The notes beneath the pieces are model-generated. The model made no database searches and had not been told where the DNA came from. It saw nothing but the letters and a program-made list of their open reading frames with translations. A stretch of DNA of 64,000 bases from Algibacter miyuki (GTDB lineage: Bacteria; Bacteroidota; Bacteroidia; Flavobacteriales; Flavobacteriaceae), in the NCBI RefSeq assembly GCF_030409805.1, contig NZ_JAUFQP010000013.1, forward strand, positions 186,001 to 250,000, given 5' to 3'. Each line of letters opens with the position of its first letter. Position 1 is the stretch's first letter. Shown here one piece after another: positions 54,102-64,000 of this stretch. The position numbers were made by a program, and so were the translations under genes.

Positions 54102-54404
54102 ATGAAAGTAAACACCCAAGCCGTAAATTTTAATGCAGATCAAAAATTAATAGATTTTATTCAAAAAAGAATGGATAAATTGGATATGTTTTATGATAAA
54201 GTCATTAAATCGGATGTTTTTTTAAAAGTAGAAAACATCTCTGATAAGGAAAATAAGATATTTGAGGCTCGCGTAAGTGTCCCTGGCGATAGTTTTGTTG
54301 TGAAAAAGCAATGTAAAAGCTTCGAAGAAGGAGCCGATATGGCTGTAGCGTCCCTAGAAAGACAGTTAAAAAAACGAAAAGAAAAATTAAGAGCGCATTC
54401 ATAG
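54102..54404 (+). CDS. hpf: Ribosome hibernation-promoting factor (HPF/RaiA family)
   Basis: A 100-residue short HPF that binds the 30S A and P sites and silences ribosomes in stationary phase or stress. Seen: the start VNTQAVNFNADQKLIDFIQKR and the C-terminal KKQCKSFEEGADMAVASLERQLKKRK, with the beta-alpha-beta-beta-beta-alpha order of the family. There is no long C-terminal dimer domain, so this is the short form. It lies between xerC and the tRNA cluster. Confidence 0.9.
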   Translation: MKVNTQAVNFNADQKLIDFIQKRMDKLDMFYDKVIKSDVFLKVENISDKENKIFEARVSVPGDSFVVKKQCKSFEEGADMAVASLERQLKKRKEKLRAHS

Positions 54405-54587
54405 AAGGCGTGTAGACCTGTAAACTAGTTTAGTTTTAAGTTCATTTACATAAAATTAAAACTTTATCGAAATATTTTTTCAAGGTCGATAAATTAAAAT
54501 ATCAAGCAATAGGTGCCTAAAACAACTGTTTTTTGAAATATTTTAAAAATACTTTACATTTCTATAAAAAATAATTAAAAAAATGTT

Positions 54588-54616
54588 TTGAATAATTAAA
54601 TAATTCTATACATTTG
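54588..54616 (+). promoter_or_regulatory. tRNA-tuf operon promoter
   Basis: TTG (54588-54590), 18 nt, TACATTTG (54609-54616). The transcript would begin near 54621, inside the left arm of the hairpin that follows, and about 45 nt before tRNA-Thr. Confidence 0.8.
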
Positions 54617-54617
54617 C

Positions 54618-54645
54618 AGTCCGTTAGAAATAGCGGACTTTTTTA
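54618..54645 (+). terminator. Hairpin with GAAA loop overlapping the tRNA promoter start
   Basis: A 9-bp stem: AGTCCGTTA (54618-54626), tetraloop GAAA, TAGCGGACT (54631-54639), followed by T to 54644. It looks like a full intrinsic terminator, yet its left arm lies where the tRNA operon transcript should begin. It could stop transcripts coming from hpf while sparing those started here. Confidence 0.6.
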
Positions 54646-54666
54646 TGCGTAAAAAAGGAAATAAAA

Positions 54667-54740
54667 GCCGATGTAGCTCAGCTGGCTAGAGCAGCTGATT
54701 TGTAATCAGCAGGTCGTGGGTTCGAGTCCCTCCATCGGCT
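54667..54740 (+). tRNA. tRNA-Thr (TGT anticodon)
   Basis: The acceptor stem GCCGATG pairs with CATCGGC, and the anticodon loop has TGT (in CTGATTTGTAATCAG). D and T arms (GGTTCGAGTCC) are normal. No CCA is encoded. Confidence 0.97.
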
Positions 54741-54805
54741 CTTTAAAAGTTCATTAAAATACAGAATTGAAATATTGAAGTAAAACACGATATTTTAATT
54801 GGTTC

Positions 54806-54887
<82 letters not shown>

Positions 54888-54981
54888 CAAATTATCGGAT
54901 TGATTTTTCAATCCATCGTTTATTTGAAATATTGATAATAACCTTTTGTAAACTTTATGTAGTTAAAGTTTACAGAGAAAT

Positions 54982-55054
54982 GCGAGAGTAGCTCAGTTGG
55001 TAGAGCGTCAGCCTTCCAAGCTGAATGTCGCCGGTTCGAACCCGGTCTCTCGCT
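54982..55054 (+). tRNA. tRNA-Gly (TCC anticodon)
   Basis: The acceptor stem GCGAGAG pairs with CTCTCGC; anticodon TCC in CCTTCCAAG; T arm GGTTCGAACCC. Confidence 0.97.
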
Positions 55055-55139
55055 CAAATTATCCTGCGAAGGCAGGCGTCGCTACTTTTTTAAGTTTACT
55101 TCGGTGGGTTTAAAAAGTATTAGGGAATAAAAACTTTAC

Positions 55140-55211
55140 GCCGGTGTAGCTCAGGGGTAGAGCGTTTCCTTGGTAAGGAAGAGGTCACGAGTTCAATTCT
55201 CGTCATTGGCT
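55140..55211 (+). tRNA. tRNA-Thr (GGT anticodon)
   Basis: The acceptor stem GCCGGTG pairs with CATTGGC, with two G-T pairs; anticodon GGT in CCTTGGTAAGG. It is the second Thr isoacceptor of the cluster. Confidence 0.95.
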
Positions 55212-55279
55212 CTAAATAGTGAAAAGAAAAATTAGATTACAAATTATTATATAACTTAGATTAAAATCATTTTAAAAAC

Positions 55280-56467
55280 ATGGCAAAGGCAACTTTTGAT
55301 CGTTCAAAACCACACTTAAATATTGGTACAATTGGACACGTAGATCACGGTAAAACAACTTTAACTGCTGCTATTACTAAAGTATTAGCTGATGCAGGTT
55401 ATTCTGAAGCAAGATCATTTGATCAAATTGATAATGCTCCTGAAGAAAAAGAAAGAGGTATAACAATTAATACATCTCACGTAGAGTATGCAACATTAAA
55501 CCGTCATTACGCTCACGTTGACTGTCCAGGTCACGCGGATTACGTAAAGAACATGGTAACTGGTGCTGCGCAAATGGATGGTGCTATCTTAGTAGTTGCG
55601 GCTACAGATGGTCCAATGCCACAAACTCGTGAGCACATCTTATTAGGACGTCAAGTAGGTATTCCTCGTATCGTTGTATTCATGAATAAAGTGGATATGG
55701 TTGATGATGAAGAATTAATCGAATTAGTAGACATGGAAGTTAGAGATTTATTATCTTTCTATGATTACGATGGAGATAACGGACCTGTAATTGCTGGATC
55801 TGCTTTAGGAGCACTTAACGGTGAACAAAAATGGGTTGATACAGTGTTAGAATTAATGCAAGCTTGTGATGATTGGATCGAAGAGCCATTAAGAGAAGTT
55901 GATAAAGACTTCTTAATGCCTATTGAAGATGTATTTTCTATTACTGGACGTGGTACAGTAGCAACTGGTCGTATTGAGACTGGTATCGCTAACACTGGAG
56001 ATCCTGTAGAAATTATTGGTATGGGTGCTGAGAAATTAACATCTACTATCACTGGAATTGAAATGTTCCGTCAAATATTAGATAGAGGAGAAGCTGGAGA
56101 TAACGCTGGTATCTTATTAAGAGGAATTGAGAAATCTCAAATCTCTAGAGGTATGGTAATCTGTAAGCCAGGTTCTGTAACACCACACGCTAAATTTAAA
56201 GCTGAGGTTTATATCCTTAAAAAAGAAGAAGGTGGACGTCATACTCCATTCCATAACAACTATCGTCCACAGTTCTACGTACGTACAACTGACGTAACTG
56301 GAAACATTGCGCTTCCTGATGGTGTTGAAATGGTTATGCCAGGAGACAACTTAACTATTACTGTTGATTTAATTCAACCAATTGCAATGAATGTAGGTTT
56401 ACGTTTCGCAATTCGTGAAGGTGGTAGAACTGTTGGAGCTGGTCAGGTAACTGAAATATTAGAATAA
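55280..56467 (+). CDS. tuf: Elongation factor Tu
   Basis: A 395-residue GTPase that brings aminoacyl-tRNA to the ribosome. Seen: the P-loop GHVDHGKT (19-26), the switch I region [20 protein letters not shown] (switch II), and NKVDM as the G4 motif. It follows the four tRNAs in one unit and precedes tRNA-Trp, secE and nusG. The codon use is that of a highly expressed gene. Confidence 0.98.
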   Translation: MAKATFDRSKPHLNIGTIGHVDHGKTTLTAAITKVLADAGYSEARSFDQIDNAPEEKERGITINTSHVEYATLNRHYAHVDCPGHADYVKNMVTGAAQMDGAILVVAATDGPMPQTREHILLGRQVGIPRIVVFMNKVDMVDDEELIELVDMEVRDLLSFYDYDGDNGPVIAGSALGALNGEQKWVDTVLELMQACDDWIEEPLREVDKDFLMPIEDVFSITGRGTVATGRIETGIANTGDPVEIIGMGAEKLTSTITGIEMFRQILDRGEAGDNAGILLRGIEKSQISRGMVICKPGSVTPHAKFKAEVYILKKEEGGRHTPFHNNYRPQFYVRTTDVTGNIALPDGVEMVMPGDNLTITVDLIQPIAMNVGLRFAIREGGRTVGAGQVTEILE

Positions 56468-56488
56468 TACAGTTTACAATAAATAAAG

Positions 56489-56523
56489 AGTTAAGGTGTT
56501 CTTTTTAGAATGCCTTAACTTTA
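56489..56523 (+). terminator. Hairpin between tuf and tRNA-Trp
   Basis: AGTTAAGGTGTTCT (56489-56502), loop TTTT, AGAATGCCTTAACT (56507-56520; two G-T pairs), then TT. It probably lowers read-through from tuf into the tRNA-Trp-secE-nusG part. Confidence 0.65.
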
Positions 56524-56526
56524 TTT

Positions 56527-56599
56527 ACGGGCGTAGCTCAGTTGGTAGAGCACTGGTCTCCAAAACCAGGTGTCGGGAGTTCGAGTCTCTCCGCCCGTG
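56527..56599 (+). tRNA. tRNA-Trp (CCA anticodon)
   Basis: The acceptor stem ACGGGCG pairs with CGCCCGT, with discriminator G as usual for Trp; the anticodon CCA is in GTCTCCAAAACC. Confidence 0.97.
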
Positions 56600-56677
56600 C
56601 AAAAGTAAAGAGATATAAATCTCAAGTAAGAAAGTTTACACTAAGCATCTTTCTAGATGTTGTAAAAAAAAGTAAAA

Positions 56678-56872
56678 ATGGCTGGATTTGTAAATTATGT
56701 AAAAGAATCATTTGGAGAACTTAAAAACAATGTAAGTTGGCCAACATGGGCTGAAGCGCAAAGTTTAACCATATTAGTGGCTGTGTTTTCTATTATATTC
56801 TCTTTAGCAATTTGGGGAGTAGATACAGTATTCAGTAAAGTCATTTCATTTTATTTTGATTTAATTAAATAA
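56678..56872 (+). CDS. secE: Preprotein translocase subunit SecE
   Basis: A 64-residue single-helix membrane protein of the SecYEG channel. The amphipathic start FVNYVKESFGELKNNVSWPT is typical, and the membrane helix spans about 30-52. The position before nusG is conserved in bacteria. It begins 78 nt after tRNA-Trp. Confidence 0.95.
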   Translation: MAGFVNYVKESFGELKNNVSWPTWAEAQSLTILVAVFSIIFSLAIWGVDTVFSKVISFYFDLIK

Positions 56873-56881
56873 AAAAAAATT

Positions 56882-57436
56882 ATGTCTGAAGTAAGTGAAA
56901 AAAAATGGTACGTTGTTCGTGCTGTAAGTGGTCAAGAAAATAAAATTAAGACATACATCGAGAATGAAATTTCGCGTTTAGGTCTTACTGATTATGTAGA
57001 CCAAGTACTCGTTCCTACAGAGCGCGTTATCCAAATCCGTAACGGAAAAAAAATCCACAAAGAGAAAGTATTCTTTCCAGGTTATATTATGGTGCAAGCC
57101 AATTTAACAGGAGAGGTTCCTCATATTATTCGTTCAGTAACAAACGTTATAGGTTTCTTAGGAGAAACTAAAGGCGGAGATCCTGTGCCATTGAGACAAT
57201 CTGAAGTAAACAGAATGTTAGGTAAAGTAGATGAGTTGGCTGTAGAAGAAAGTGCTATAGTTGCAATCCCTTATACTAAAGGAGAAACTGTTAAAGTAAT
57301 TGACGGTCCTTTTAATGGATTTGATGGTACTATCGAGAATATTAATGAAGAAAAGCGTAAGCTAGAAGTAATGGTGAAAATTTTCGGAAGAAAAACACCA
57401 TTAGAGTTAAGCTATATGCAAGTAGAAAAAGTATAA
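56882..57436 (+). CDS. nusG: Transcription termination/antitermination factor NusG
   Basis: A 184-residue protein with an NGN domain (about 8-110, KWYVVRAVSGQENKIKTYIE, VFFPGYIMVQ) and a C-terminal KOW domain (about 125-180, GETVKVIDGPFNGFDGTIE). It links RNA polymerase to Rho and the ribosome. It starts 9 nt after secE. Confidence 0.97.
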   Translation: MSEVSEKKWYVVRAVSGQENKIKTYIENEISRLGLTDYVDQVLVPTERVIQIRNGKKIHKEKVFFPGYIMVQANLTGEVPHIIRSVTNVIGFLGETKGGDPVPLRQSEVNRMLGKVDELAVEESAIVAIPYTKGETVKVIDGPFNGFDGTIENINEEKRKLEVMVKIFGRKTPLELSYMQVEKV

Positions 57437-57439
57437 TAG

Positions 57440-57506
57440 TGTTACATTAAGATAGATGTATTTTTCGCTTCCAAATGGAAAATAACATCAAATTAAATTA
57501 ATTAAA
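57440..57506 (+). promoter_or_regulatory. rplK leader hairpin
   Basis: The gap between nusG and rplK can form GATGTATTTT (from about 57454) with AAAATAACATC (to about 57489), enclosing TTCC/GGAA. In other bacteria protein L1 represses its operon by binding a leader near rplK; this may be such a site, but the L1 motif was not confirmed. Confidence 0.35.
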
Positions 57507-57944
57507 ATGGCAAAAGAATTAGGTAAAGTAGTTAAGTTACAAGTTCGGGGAGGTGCTGCGAATCCGTCGCCACCGGTTGGACCCGCTTTAGGAGCCGCTG
57601 GTGTTAACATCATGGAGTTCTGTAAGCAATTCAATGCTAGAACCCAAGATAAAGCTGGTAAAGTATTACCGGTTGTTATCTCTGTTTACAAAGACAAATC
57701 ATTTGACTTTGTAATCAAGACTCCTCCAGCAGCAGTCCAGTTAATGGAAGCAGCTAAGTTGAAGAAGGGTTCTGGAGAGCCAAACCGAAAAAAAGTAGCT
57801 AAAGTATCTTGGGATCAGGTGAAGACTATCGCTGAAGATAAAATGGTAGATTTAAATGCATTTACTATCGAGTCTGCAATGAAAATGATAGCTGGTACAG
57901 CAAGATCAATGGGGATAACTGTAACAGGGCAATTCCCTAATTAA
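57507..57944 (+). CDS. rplK: 50S ribosomal protein uL11
   Basis: A 145-residue ribosomal protein of the GTPase-associated centre. The start [20 protein letters not shown] and the [11 protein letters not shown] motif near the end are typical. It forms an operon with rplA (20 nt), rplJ and rplL. Confidence 0.98.
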   Translation: MAKELGKVVKLQVRGGAANPSPPVGPALGAAGVNIMEFCKQFNARTQDKAGKVLPVVISVYKDKSFDFVIKTPPAAVQLMEAAKLKKGSGEPNRKKVAKVSWDQVKTIAEDKMVDLNAFTIESAMKMIAGTARSMGITVTGQFPN

Positions 57945-57964
57945 TCTATTAAAGACATTAGAAA

Positions 57965-58654
57965 ATGGCAAGATTAACAAAAAAGCAAAAAGAGGCTTTA
58001 GCAAAAATTGAAAAGGGTAAAATTTATTCTCTTAATGAAGCGTCTGCATTAATCAAAGAAATTTCGAACGCGAAATTTGATGCATCTGTAGATTTAGCGG
58101 TACGTTTAGGAGTAGATCCTCGTAAAGCTAACCAAATGGTGAGAGGTGTTGTTTCACTTCCACACGGTACAGGTAAAGATGTAAAAGTATTAGCATTAGT
58201 AACACCAGACAAAGAAGCGGAAGCTAAAGAAGCTGGGGCAGATTACGTAGGTTTAGATGAGTACCTTGATAAAATCAAGAGTGGTTGGACAGACGTTGAC
58301 GTAATTATTACTATGCCAAGTGTTATGGGTAAATTAGGTCCTTTAGGACGTGTATTAGGCCCACGTGGTTTAATGCCTAACCCAAAAACAGGTACAGTAA
58401 CTATGGATGTAGCAAAAGCTGTAACAGAAGTAAAAGCTGGTAAAATTGACTTTAAAGTTGATAAAACAGGTATCGTACACGCTGCTATAGGTAAAGCATC
58501 TTTTAGTGCTGATAAAATTGCAGGTAATGCAAATGAATTATTAACAACTTTAATGAAACTGAAACCAACGGCTTCAAAAGGTATCTATGTAAAAAGCATT
58601 TTTATGTCTTCTACAATGAGCCCAAGTATAGCTATTGATCCTAAAATTGGTTAA
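57965..58654 (+). CDS. rplA: 50S ribosomal protein uL1
   Basis: A 229-residue protein that binds 23S rRNA at the L1 stalk and, in many bacteria, its own mRNA. Seen: [20 protein letters not shown] and [19 protein letters not shown] motifs. It begins 20 nt after rplK. Confidence 0.98.
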   Translation: MARLTKKQKEALAKIEKGKIYSLNEASALIKEISNAKFDASVDLAVRLGVDPRKANQMVRGVVSLPHGTGKDVKVLALVTPDKEAEAKEAGADYVGLDEYLDKIKSGWTDVDVIITMPSVMGKLGPLGRVLGPRGLMPNPKTGTVTMDVAKAVTEVKAGKIDFKVDKTGIVHAAIGKASFSADKIAGNANELLTTLMKLKPTASKGIYVKSIFMSSTMSPSIAIDPKIG

Positions 58655-58673
58655 TTAAGTTAAAACTTTTATT

Positions 58674-59195
58674 ATGACAAGAGAAGAAAAATCACAAGTA
58701 ATTGAGGACTTAACTGTAGAATTAGCTAATAACGCTAATATTTATTTAGCTGATATTTCAGGATTAAATGCAGTTACTACTTCAAACTTACGTCGTGCTT
58801 GTTTTAAGGCAGATGTAAAATTAGCAGTTGTAAAAAATACATTACTTGAAAAAGCAATGGAAGCGTCTGAAAGAGATTTCGGAGACCTTCCTTCTGTTTT
58901 AAAAGGAAATACATCAGTGATGTATTCTGAAACAGGAAATGTACCAGCAAAACTTATAAAAACATTCCGTAAAAAATCTGATAAACCTTTATTAAAAGGA
59001 GCATTTATCGAGGAGTCTGTTTATATCGGTGACGATCAATTAGACATGTTAGTAGATATCAAGTCTAAAGAAGAGTTAATCGGAGAGATAGTAGGATTAT
59101 TACAATCGCCTGCTAAAAACGTTATTTCAGCACTTAAATCAGGTGGTGGAACAATAGCTGGACTTATCAAAACACTTTCTGAGAGATCAGAATAG
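58674..59195 (+). CDS. rplJ: 50S ribosomal protein uL10
   Basis: A 173-residue base protein of the L7/L12 stalk. MTREEKSQVIEDLTVEL at the start and KNTLLEKAM in the middle are recognisable. It starts 19 nt after rplA and precedes rplL by 60 nt; the long L10 leader of E. coli is absent. Confidence 0.97.
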   Translation: MTREEKSQVIEDLTVELANNANIYLADISGLNAVTTSNLRRACFKADVKLAVVKNTLLEKAMEASERDFGDLPSVLKGNTSVMYSETGNVPAKLIKTFRKKSDKPLLKGAFIEESVYIGDDQLDMLVDIKSKEELIGEIVGLLQSPAKNVISALKSGGGTIAGLIKTLSERSE

Positions 59196-59255
59196 TATTA
59201 AATAGTACGCACTTTATTACATTATATTATTAAAATTTATTAAAACGATAGAAAA

Positions 59256-59630
59256 ATGGCAGATTTAAAAGATTTCGCAGAACAATTAGTTAACCTTACT
59301 GTAAAAGAAGTAAATGAGTTAGCAACTATATTAAAAGATGAGTACGGTATCGAGCCTGCTGCTGCTGCTGCAGTTGCTGTTGCTGGTCCTGCTGCTGGTG
59401 GTGACGCTGAAGAAGCTCAAACTGAATTTGATGTTATTTTAAAAGCTGCAGGTAGCTCTAAGTTAGCTGTTGTAAAATTAGTTAAAGAATTAACTGGTTT
59501 AGGTTTAAAAGAAGCTAAAGGTTTAGTTGATGATGCACCAAGTCCAATCAAAGAAGCTGTAACTAAAGACGAAGCTGAAGCTTTAAAAGCTCAGTTAGAA
59601 GAAGCAGGAGCTGAGGTTGAGCTTAAATAA
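59256..59630 (+). CDS. rplL: 50S ribosomal protein bL12 (L7/L12)
   Basis: A 124-residue stalk protein with an N-terminal dimer domain (about 1-35), an Ala-rich hinge ([20 protein letters not shown], about 36-55) and the C-terminal domain with [15 protein letters not shown]. It ends the ribosomal group; a hairpin follows and then rpoB. Confidence 0.98.
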   Translation: MADLKDFAEQLVNLTVKEVNELATILKDEYGIEPAAAAAVAVAGPAAGGDAEEAQTEFDVILKAAGSSKLAVVKLVKELTGLGLKEAKGLVDDAPSPIKEAVTKDEAEALKAQLEEAGAEVELK

Positions 59631-59653
59631 GCTTAACAACTCAACAACATAAA

Positions 59654-59690
59654 GGTTTAGGTCTGGAGCACGCGCTACCAGACCTAGACC
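59654..59690 (+). promoter_or_regulatory. Hairpin between rplL and rpoB
   Basis: GGTTTAGGTCTGG (59654-59666) pairs with CCAGACCTAGACC (59678-59690; one T-G pair), with an inner AGC/GCT pair. No T run follows, so it is more likely an attenuator or processing site lowering rpoBC against rplJL, as in E. coli. Confidence 0.55.
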
Positions 59691-59818
59691 ATTTTGTGTA
59701 TAATAGCATTTATACCAAAAGTTTACAAAACAATTCAAATTATTTGACTTGTTTTTTGCAGTTTAATTAGTGTTTTAAAGCACTATCACTATTTTTTTAA
59801 TCATAATTCCGTCTATTG

Positions 59819-62800
59819 ATGTTGTCAACACAAGCTGAAAGATTAAATTTCTCGTCTATTGTAAATAAGACAGATTACCCCGACTTTTTGGATATTCAGA
59901 TTAAATCTTTCCAAGATTTTTTCCAATTAGAAACAAAATCTGAAGAAAGAGGTGATGAAGGTTTATATAATACCTTCATGGAAAACTTTCCAATTACCGA
60001 TTCTCGTAATCAATTCGTTTTAGAATTTTTAGATTACTTCGTAGATCCTCCAAGATATGCTATTGAAGAGTGTATTGAACGTGGATTAACATATAGCGTA
60101 CCGCTTAAAGCGAGGTTAAAGTTATATTGTACAGATCCTGAACATGAAGATTTCGAAACCATTGTTCAAGATGTATACTTAGGAACTATACCTTACATGA
60201 CACCTTCTGGTACTTTTTGTATCAACGGTGCTGAGCGTGTTGTTGTATCGCAATTACACCGTTCTCCGGGCGTATTCTTTGGTCAGTCTTTTCACGCCAA
60301 TGGAACAAAATTATATTCAGCAAGGGTTATACCATTTAAAGGATCTTGGATTGAGTTCGCTACGGATATCAACCAAGTGATGTATGCCTACATTGATAGA
60401 AAGAAAAAATTACCTGTTACAACGCTTTTCCGTGCTATCGGATTTGAGCGTGATAAAGATATTTTAGAGATTTTTGATTTAGCTGAAGAAGTTAAAGTAT
60501 CAAAATCTGGTTTAAAAAAGTACTTAGGAAGAAAATTAGCAGCACGTGTTTTAAACACATGGCATGAGGATTTTGTTGATGAAGATACTGGTGAAGTTGT
60601 ATCTATCGAGCGTAATGAAATTGTGCTTGATCGTGACACCATTTTAGATAAAGAAAACATAGAAGAAATTCTTGAAGTTGATGTTAAAACGGTTCTTTTA
60701 CATAAAGAAAGTACGGAACAAGGTGATTATGCCATAATCCATAACACACTTCAAAAAGATCCAACAAACTCTGAAAAAGAGGCTGTTGAACATATATATA
60801 GACAATTACGTAATGCTGAGCCGCCAGATGAGGAAACTGCACGTGGAATAATTGATAAATTATTCTTCTCAGACCAACGTTACTCTTTAGGAGAAGTTGG
60901 GCGTTACAGAATGAACAAAAAGTTACAGTTGGATATCGGTATGGATAAGCAAGTGCTTACCAAAGAAGATATCATAACTATTATAAAATATTTAATTGAG
61001 TTAATCAACTCTAAAGCAGAGATTGATGATATTGATCACTTATCTAACCGTCGTGTACGTACAGTTGGTGAGCAATTATCTTCTCAATTCGGTGTTGGTT
61101 TAGCACGTATGGCTCGTACTATTCGTGAACGTATGAACGTTCGTGATAACGAGGTATTTACACCAATCGATTTAATTAATGCCAAGACATTATCGTCTGT
61201 TATTAATTCTTTCTTCGGAACAAACCAATTATCTCAGTTTATGGATCAAACCAATCCACTAGCGGAAATTACGCATAAGCGTCGTTTATCAGCTCTTGGA
61301 CCAGGGGGTTTATCTCGTGAACGCGCAGGTTTCGAGGTTCGTGATGTGCATTATACGCACTACGGACGTTTGTGCCCAATTGAAACTCCTGAGGGACCAA
61401 ATATTGGTCTTATTTCTTCACTTTCTGTATTTGCAAAAGTGAATTCAATGGGATTCATCGAAACGCCTTATAGAAAAGTAACCGATGGTGTTGTTGATAT
61501 CATTAATGAACCAACATACTTAAGTGCTGAAGAAGAGGAAGAAAAATTAATCGCTCAAGCAACTGTTAAGGTTGACGAGAATGGTAAAATTTTACATGAT
61601 AAGGTAATTGCAAGAATGGAAGGTGACTTCCCGGTAATCGATCCAGCAAAATTAGATTATACCGATGTTGCACCAAACCAGATTTCGTCTATCTCGGCGT
61701 CGTTAATTCCGTTCTTAGAACATGATGATGCGAATAGAGCCTTGATGGGATCTAACATGATGCGTCAAGCAGTACCATTATTAAGAGTAGATGCACCAAT
61801 TGTAGGAACTGGTTTAGAGCGTCAAGTCGCTTCAGATTCTAGAGTTTTAATTAATGCTGAAGGTACTGGTGAAGTACTTTATGTTGATGCAAACGAAATT
61901 AAAATTAGATACGATCGTACTGAAGATGAAGCTAAAGTAAGTTTCGATAGCGATATCAAGACCTATAAATTAGTAAAATTCAGAAAAACGAATCAAGGTA
62001 CTTCTATCAACTTAAAACCAATTGTGGTTAAAGGTGATAAAGTAAGCAAAGGTCAAGTTTTATGTGAAGGTTATGCTACTCAAAAAGGAGAGTTAGCTTT
62101 AGGTAGAAACATGAAAGTAGCCTTTATGCCTTGGAAAGGGTATAACTTTGAGGATGCGATTGTAATTTCAGAAAAAGTTGTTCGTGAAGATATCTTTACA
62201 TCAATTCATATTGATGAGTATTCTCTTGAAGTTAGAGATACTAAATTAGGTAACGAAGAATTAACTAATGATATTCCTAACGTTTCAGAAGAAGCTACTA
62301 AAGACTTAGATGAAAACGGAATGATTCGTGTTGGTGCCGAGGTTAAACCTGGCGATATCCTAATTGGTAAAATTACACCAAAAGGAGAATCAGATCCAAC
62401 ACCTGAAGAAAAATTATTACGTGCTATCTTTGGTGATAAAGCGGGTGATGTAAAAGATGCTTCTTTAAAAGCCTCTCCATCATTACACGGTGTAGTTATC
62501 GAAAAGAAATTGTTCGCAAGAGCCGTAAAAGATAAGCGTAAAAGAGCTCAAGATAAAGATGATATCTTAGCTTTAGAAGCGCAATACGACAGAAAGTTTG
62601 ATGATTTAAAAGATGTTTTAATCGAAAAACTTTTCAATATCGTAAACGGAAAAACTGCTCAAGGTATTTTTAACGATTTAGGTGAAGAAGTATTACCAAA
62701 AGGTAAAAAGTTCACACTTAAAATGTTAAATGCTGTTGATGATTATGCGCATTTAGTGTCAGGTAAATGGACAACAGATGAGCATACGAATACTTTAGTT

Positions 62801-63631
62801 GCCGATTTAATTCACAACTATAAAATTAAAGAAAACGATTTACAAGGTGGTTTACGTCGCGAGAAGTTCACAATTTCTGTAGGAGATGAGTTGCCAGCTG
62901 GTATTATCAAACTTGCTAAAGTTTATATCGCTAAAAAACGTAAACTTAAAGTTGGAGATAAAATGGCAGGACGTCACGGTAACAAAGGTATTGTTGCTCG
63001 TATCGTTCGTCAAGAAGATATGCCTTTCTTAGAAGATGGAACACCGGTTGATATTGTATTAAACCCACTTGGTGTACCTTCTCGTATGAATATTGGTCAA
63101 ATTTATGAAACTGTTCTTGGATGGGCAGGTCAAAAATTAGGTCGTACTTATGCAACACCAATCTTTGATGGTGCAACTATAGAGCAAATTAACGGATTTA
63201 CAGATGAAGCTGGAATTCCAAGATACGGACATACTTATCTATACGATGGTGGTTCAGGGAAGCGTTTTGATCAACCAGCAACTGTTGGTGTGATTTACAT
63301 GCTGAAACTAGGACACATGGTTGATGATAAAATGCACGCACGTTCTATCGGACCTTACTCATTAATTACACAACAACCTCTTGGTGGTAAAGCACAATTT
63401 GGTGGTCAACGTTTTGGTGAGATGGAAGTTTGGGCACTTGAGGCTTATGGAGCATCAAGTACTTTACGAGAAATTTTAACTGTAAAATCTGATGATGTTA
63501 TTGGTAGAGCTAAAACTTACGAAGCAATCGTAAAAGGTGAACCAATGCCAGATCCAGGATTACCAGAATCATTCAACGTACTTATGCACGAATTGAAAGG
63601 TTTAGGATTGGATATCAGATTAGAGGAATAA
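59819..63631 (+). CDS. rpoB: DNA-directed RNA polymerase subunit beta
   Basis: A 1270-residue catalytic subunit. I start at the ATG at 59819; the TTG three bases earlier is only an in-frame codon. Landmarks: [27 protein letters not shown], which is the rifampicin region, [14 protein letters not shown], and [18 protein letters not shown] toward the end. The family length in flavobacteria is about 1270. rpoC follows after 74 nt. Confidence 0.98.
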   Translation: MLSTQAERLNFSSIVNKTDYPDFLDIQIKSFQDFFQLETKSEERGDEGLYNTFMENFPITDSRNQFVLEFLDYFVDPPRYAIEECIERGLTYSVPLKARLKLYCTDPEHEDFETIVQDVYLGTIPYMTPSGTFCINGAERVVVSQLHRSPGVFFGQSFHANGTKLYSARVIPFKGSWIEFATDINQVMYAYIDRKKKLPVTTLFRAIGFERDKDILEIFDLAEEVKVSKSGLKKYLGRKLAARVLNTWHEDFVDEDTGEVVSIERNEIVLDRDTILDKENIEEILEVDVKTVLLHKESTEQGDYAIIHNTLQKDPTNSEKEAVEHIYRQLRNAEPPDEETARGIIDKLFFSDQRYSLGEVGRYRMNKKLQLDIGMDKQVLTKEDIITIIKYLIELINSKAEIDDIDHLSNRRVRTVGEQLSSQFGVGLARMARTIRERMNVRDNEVFTPIDLINAKTLSSVINSFFGTNQLSQFMDQTNPLAEITHKRRLSALGPGGLSRERAGFEVRDVHYTHYGRLCPIETPEGPNIGLISSLSVFAKVNSMGFIETPYRKVTDGVVDIINEPTYLSAEEEEEKLIAQATVKVDENGKILHDKVIARMEGDFPVIDPAKLDYTDVAPNQISSISASLIPFLEHDDANRALMGSNMMRQAVPLLRVDAPIVGTGLERQVASDSRVLINAEGTGEVLYVDANEIKIRYDRTEDEAKVSFDSDIKTYKLVKFRKTNQGTSINLKPIVVKGDKVSKGQVLCEGYATQKGELALGRNMKVAFMPWKGYNFEDAIVISEKVVREDIFTSIHIDEYSLEVRDTKLGNEELTNDIPNVSEEATKDLDENGMIRVGAEVKPGDILIGKITPKGESDPTPEEKLLRAIFGDKAGDVKDASLKASPSLHGVVIEKKLFARAVKDKRKRAQDKDDILALEAQYDRKFDDLKDVLIEKLFNIVNGKTAQGIFNDLGEEVLPKGKKFTLKMLNAVDDYAHLVSGKWTTDEHTNTLVADLIHNYKIKENDLQGGLRREKFTISVGDELPAGIIKLAKVYIAKKRKLKVGDKMAGRHGNKGIVARIVRQEDMPFLEDGTPVDIVLNPLGVPSRMNIGQIYETVLGWAGQKLGRTYATPIFDGATIEQINGFTDEAGIPRYGHTYLYDGGSGKRFDQPATVGVIYMLKLGHMVDDKMHARSIGPYSLITQQPLGGKAQFGGQRFGEMEVWALEAYGASSTLREILTVKSDDVIGRAKTYEAIVKGEPMPDPGLPESFNVLMHELKGLGLDIRLEE

Positions 63632-63639
63632 AAAAAAAC

Positions 63640-64000
<361 letters not shown>

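Noticed and set aside
59816..59818. TTG as the rpoB start
   Set aside because: The following ATG (59819) gives the usual [11 protein letters not shown] start of flavobacterial RpoB.

Overview
The window reads as a chromosomal segment of a marine-type member of the Flavobacteriaceae (Bacteroidota). The evidence is low G+C, promoters of the Bacteroidota form (TTG, 18-20 nt, TAnnTTTG), almost no Shine-Dalgarno sequences except in front of rpsU, a fused secDF, a type IX secretion sorting domain, FecI/FecR/TonB-receptor signalling, and housekeeping proteins of flavobacterial type. Genus and species cannot be told from the sequence alone.

Layout. 0-2.3 kb: a gene tail and acetyl-CoA synthetase (acs). 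2.3-8 kb: a loose, accessory-looking stretch with a secreted DnaJ-type zinc-finger protein, an mdaB-like quinone reductase divergent from a LysR regulator with a palindrome over the promoter, a small membrane protein, a decayed SHOCT remnant, a T9SS-sorted protein and two hairpin-rich intergenic elements. 8-17.2 kb: a porin, a minus-strand operon (FAH-family hydrolase, CBS/DUF294 protein, DnaQ-like exonuclease), an ABC exporter with a DinB-family partner, and gyrB. 17.2-24.6 kb: an ECF-sigma locus with sigma factor, FecR anti-sigma and a TonB-dependent receptor reading right, and a repeat-containing lipoprotein, a metalloprotease lipoprotein, a porin and a His-rich secreted protein reading left. 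Three promoters of one design (GTAGGGTAAA, exactly 13 nt, GTCTTA) tie this locus together. 24.6-39 kb: a probable ncRNA unit, mdh, an exported protein, secDF, two paralogous STAS-like small proteins, a SulP transporter with a large insert, a membrane protein, a ddl-coaD-phospholipase D operon, and a PASTA protein with rluD.

39-45.6 kb, minus strand: an M43-like metalloprotease with no signal peptide, a membrane/coiled-coil protein with a phage-like N-terminal motif, a GNAT acetyltransferase, an esterase lipoprotein, and an arsenic operon (arsR, DUF6428, arsC, acr3) with two matching ArsR-type sites. 45.8-54.4 kb: DUF2851 protein, PspC-like protein with a K+ channel, an AGCS symporter, an HhH protein with an acyl-CoA dehydrogenase, rpsU with a strong Shine-Dalgarno, a tyrosine recombinase and hpf. 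54.6-64 kb: the conserved translation/transcription cluster tRNA-Thr, Tyr, Gly, Thr, tuf, tRNA-Trp, secE, nusG, rplK, rplA, rplJ, rplL, rpoB, rpoC (cut by the window end).

Things that stand out are the three-site ECF regulon and its surface proteins, a dispersed intergenic repeat with four copies, a promoter-to-terminator unit without a gene (24.65-25.0 kb), hairpin-plus-U-tract structures lying on or just after the promoters of gyrB and the tRNA operon, and two genes whose start codon falls where transcription should start. Gene starts were moved downstream from the longest reading frame in many cases, because signal peptides, family N-termini or promoters fit the inner ATG better. No database search was run, so family names rest on recognition of the sequences.
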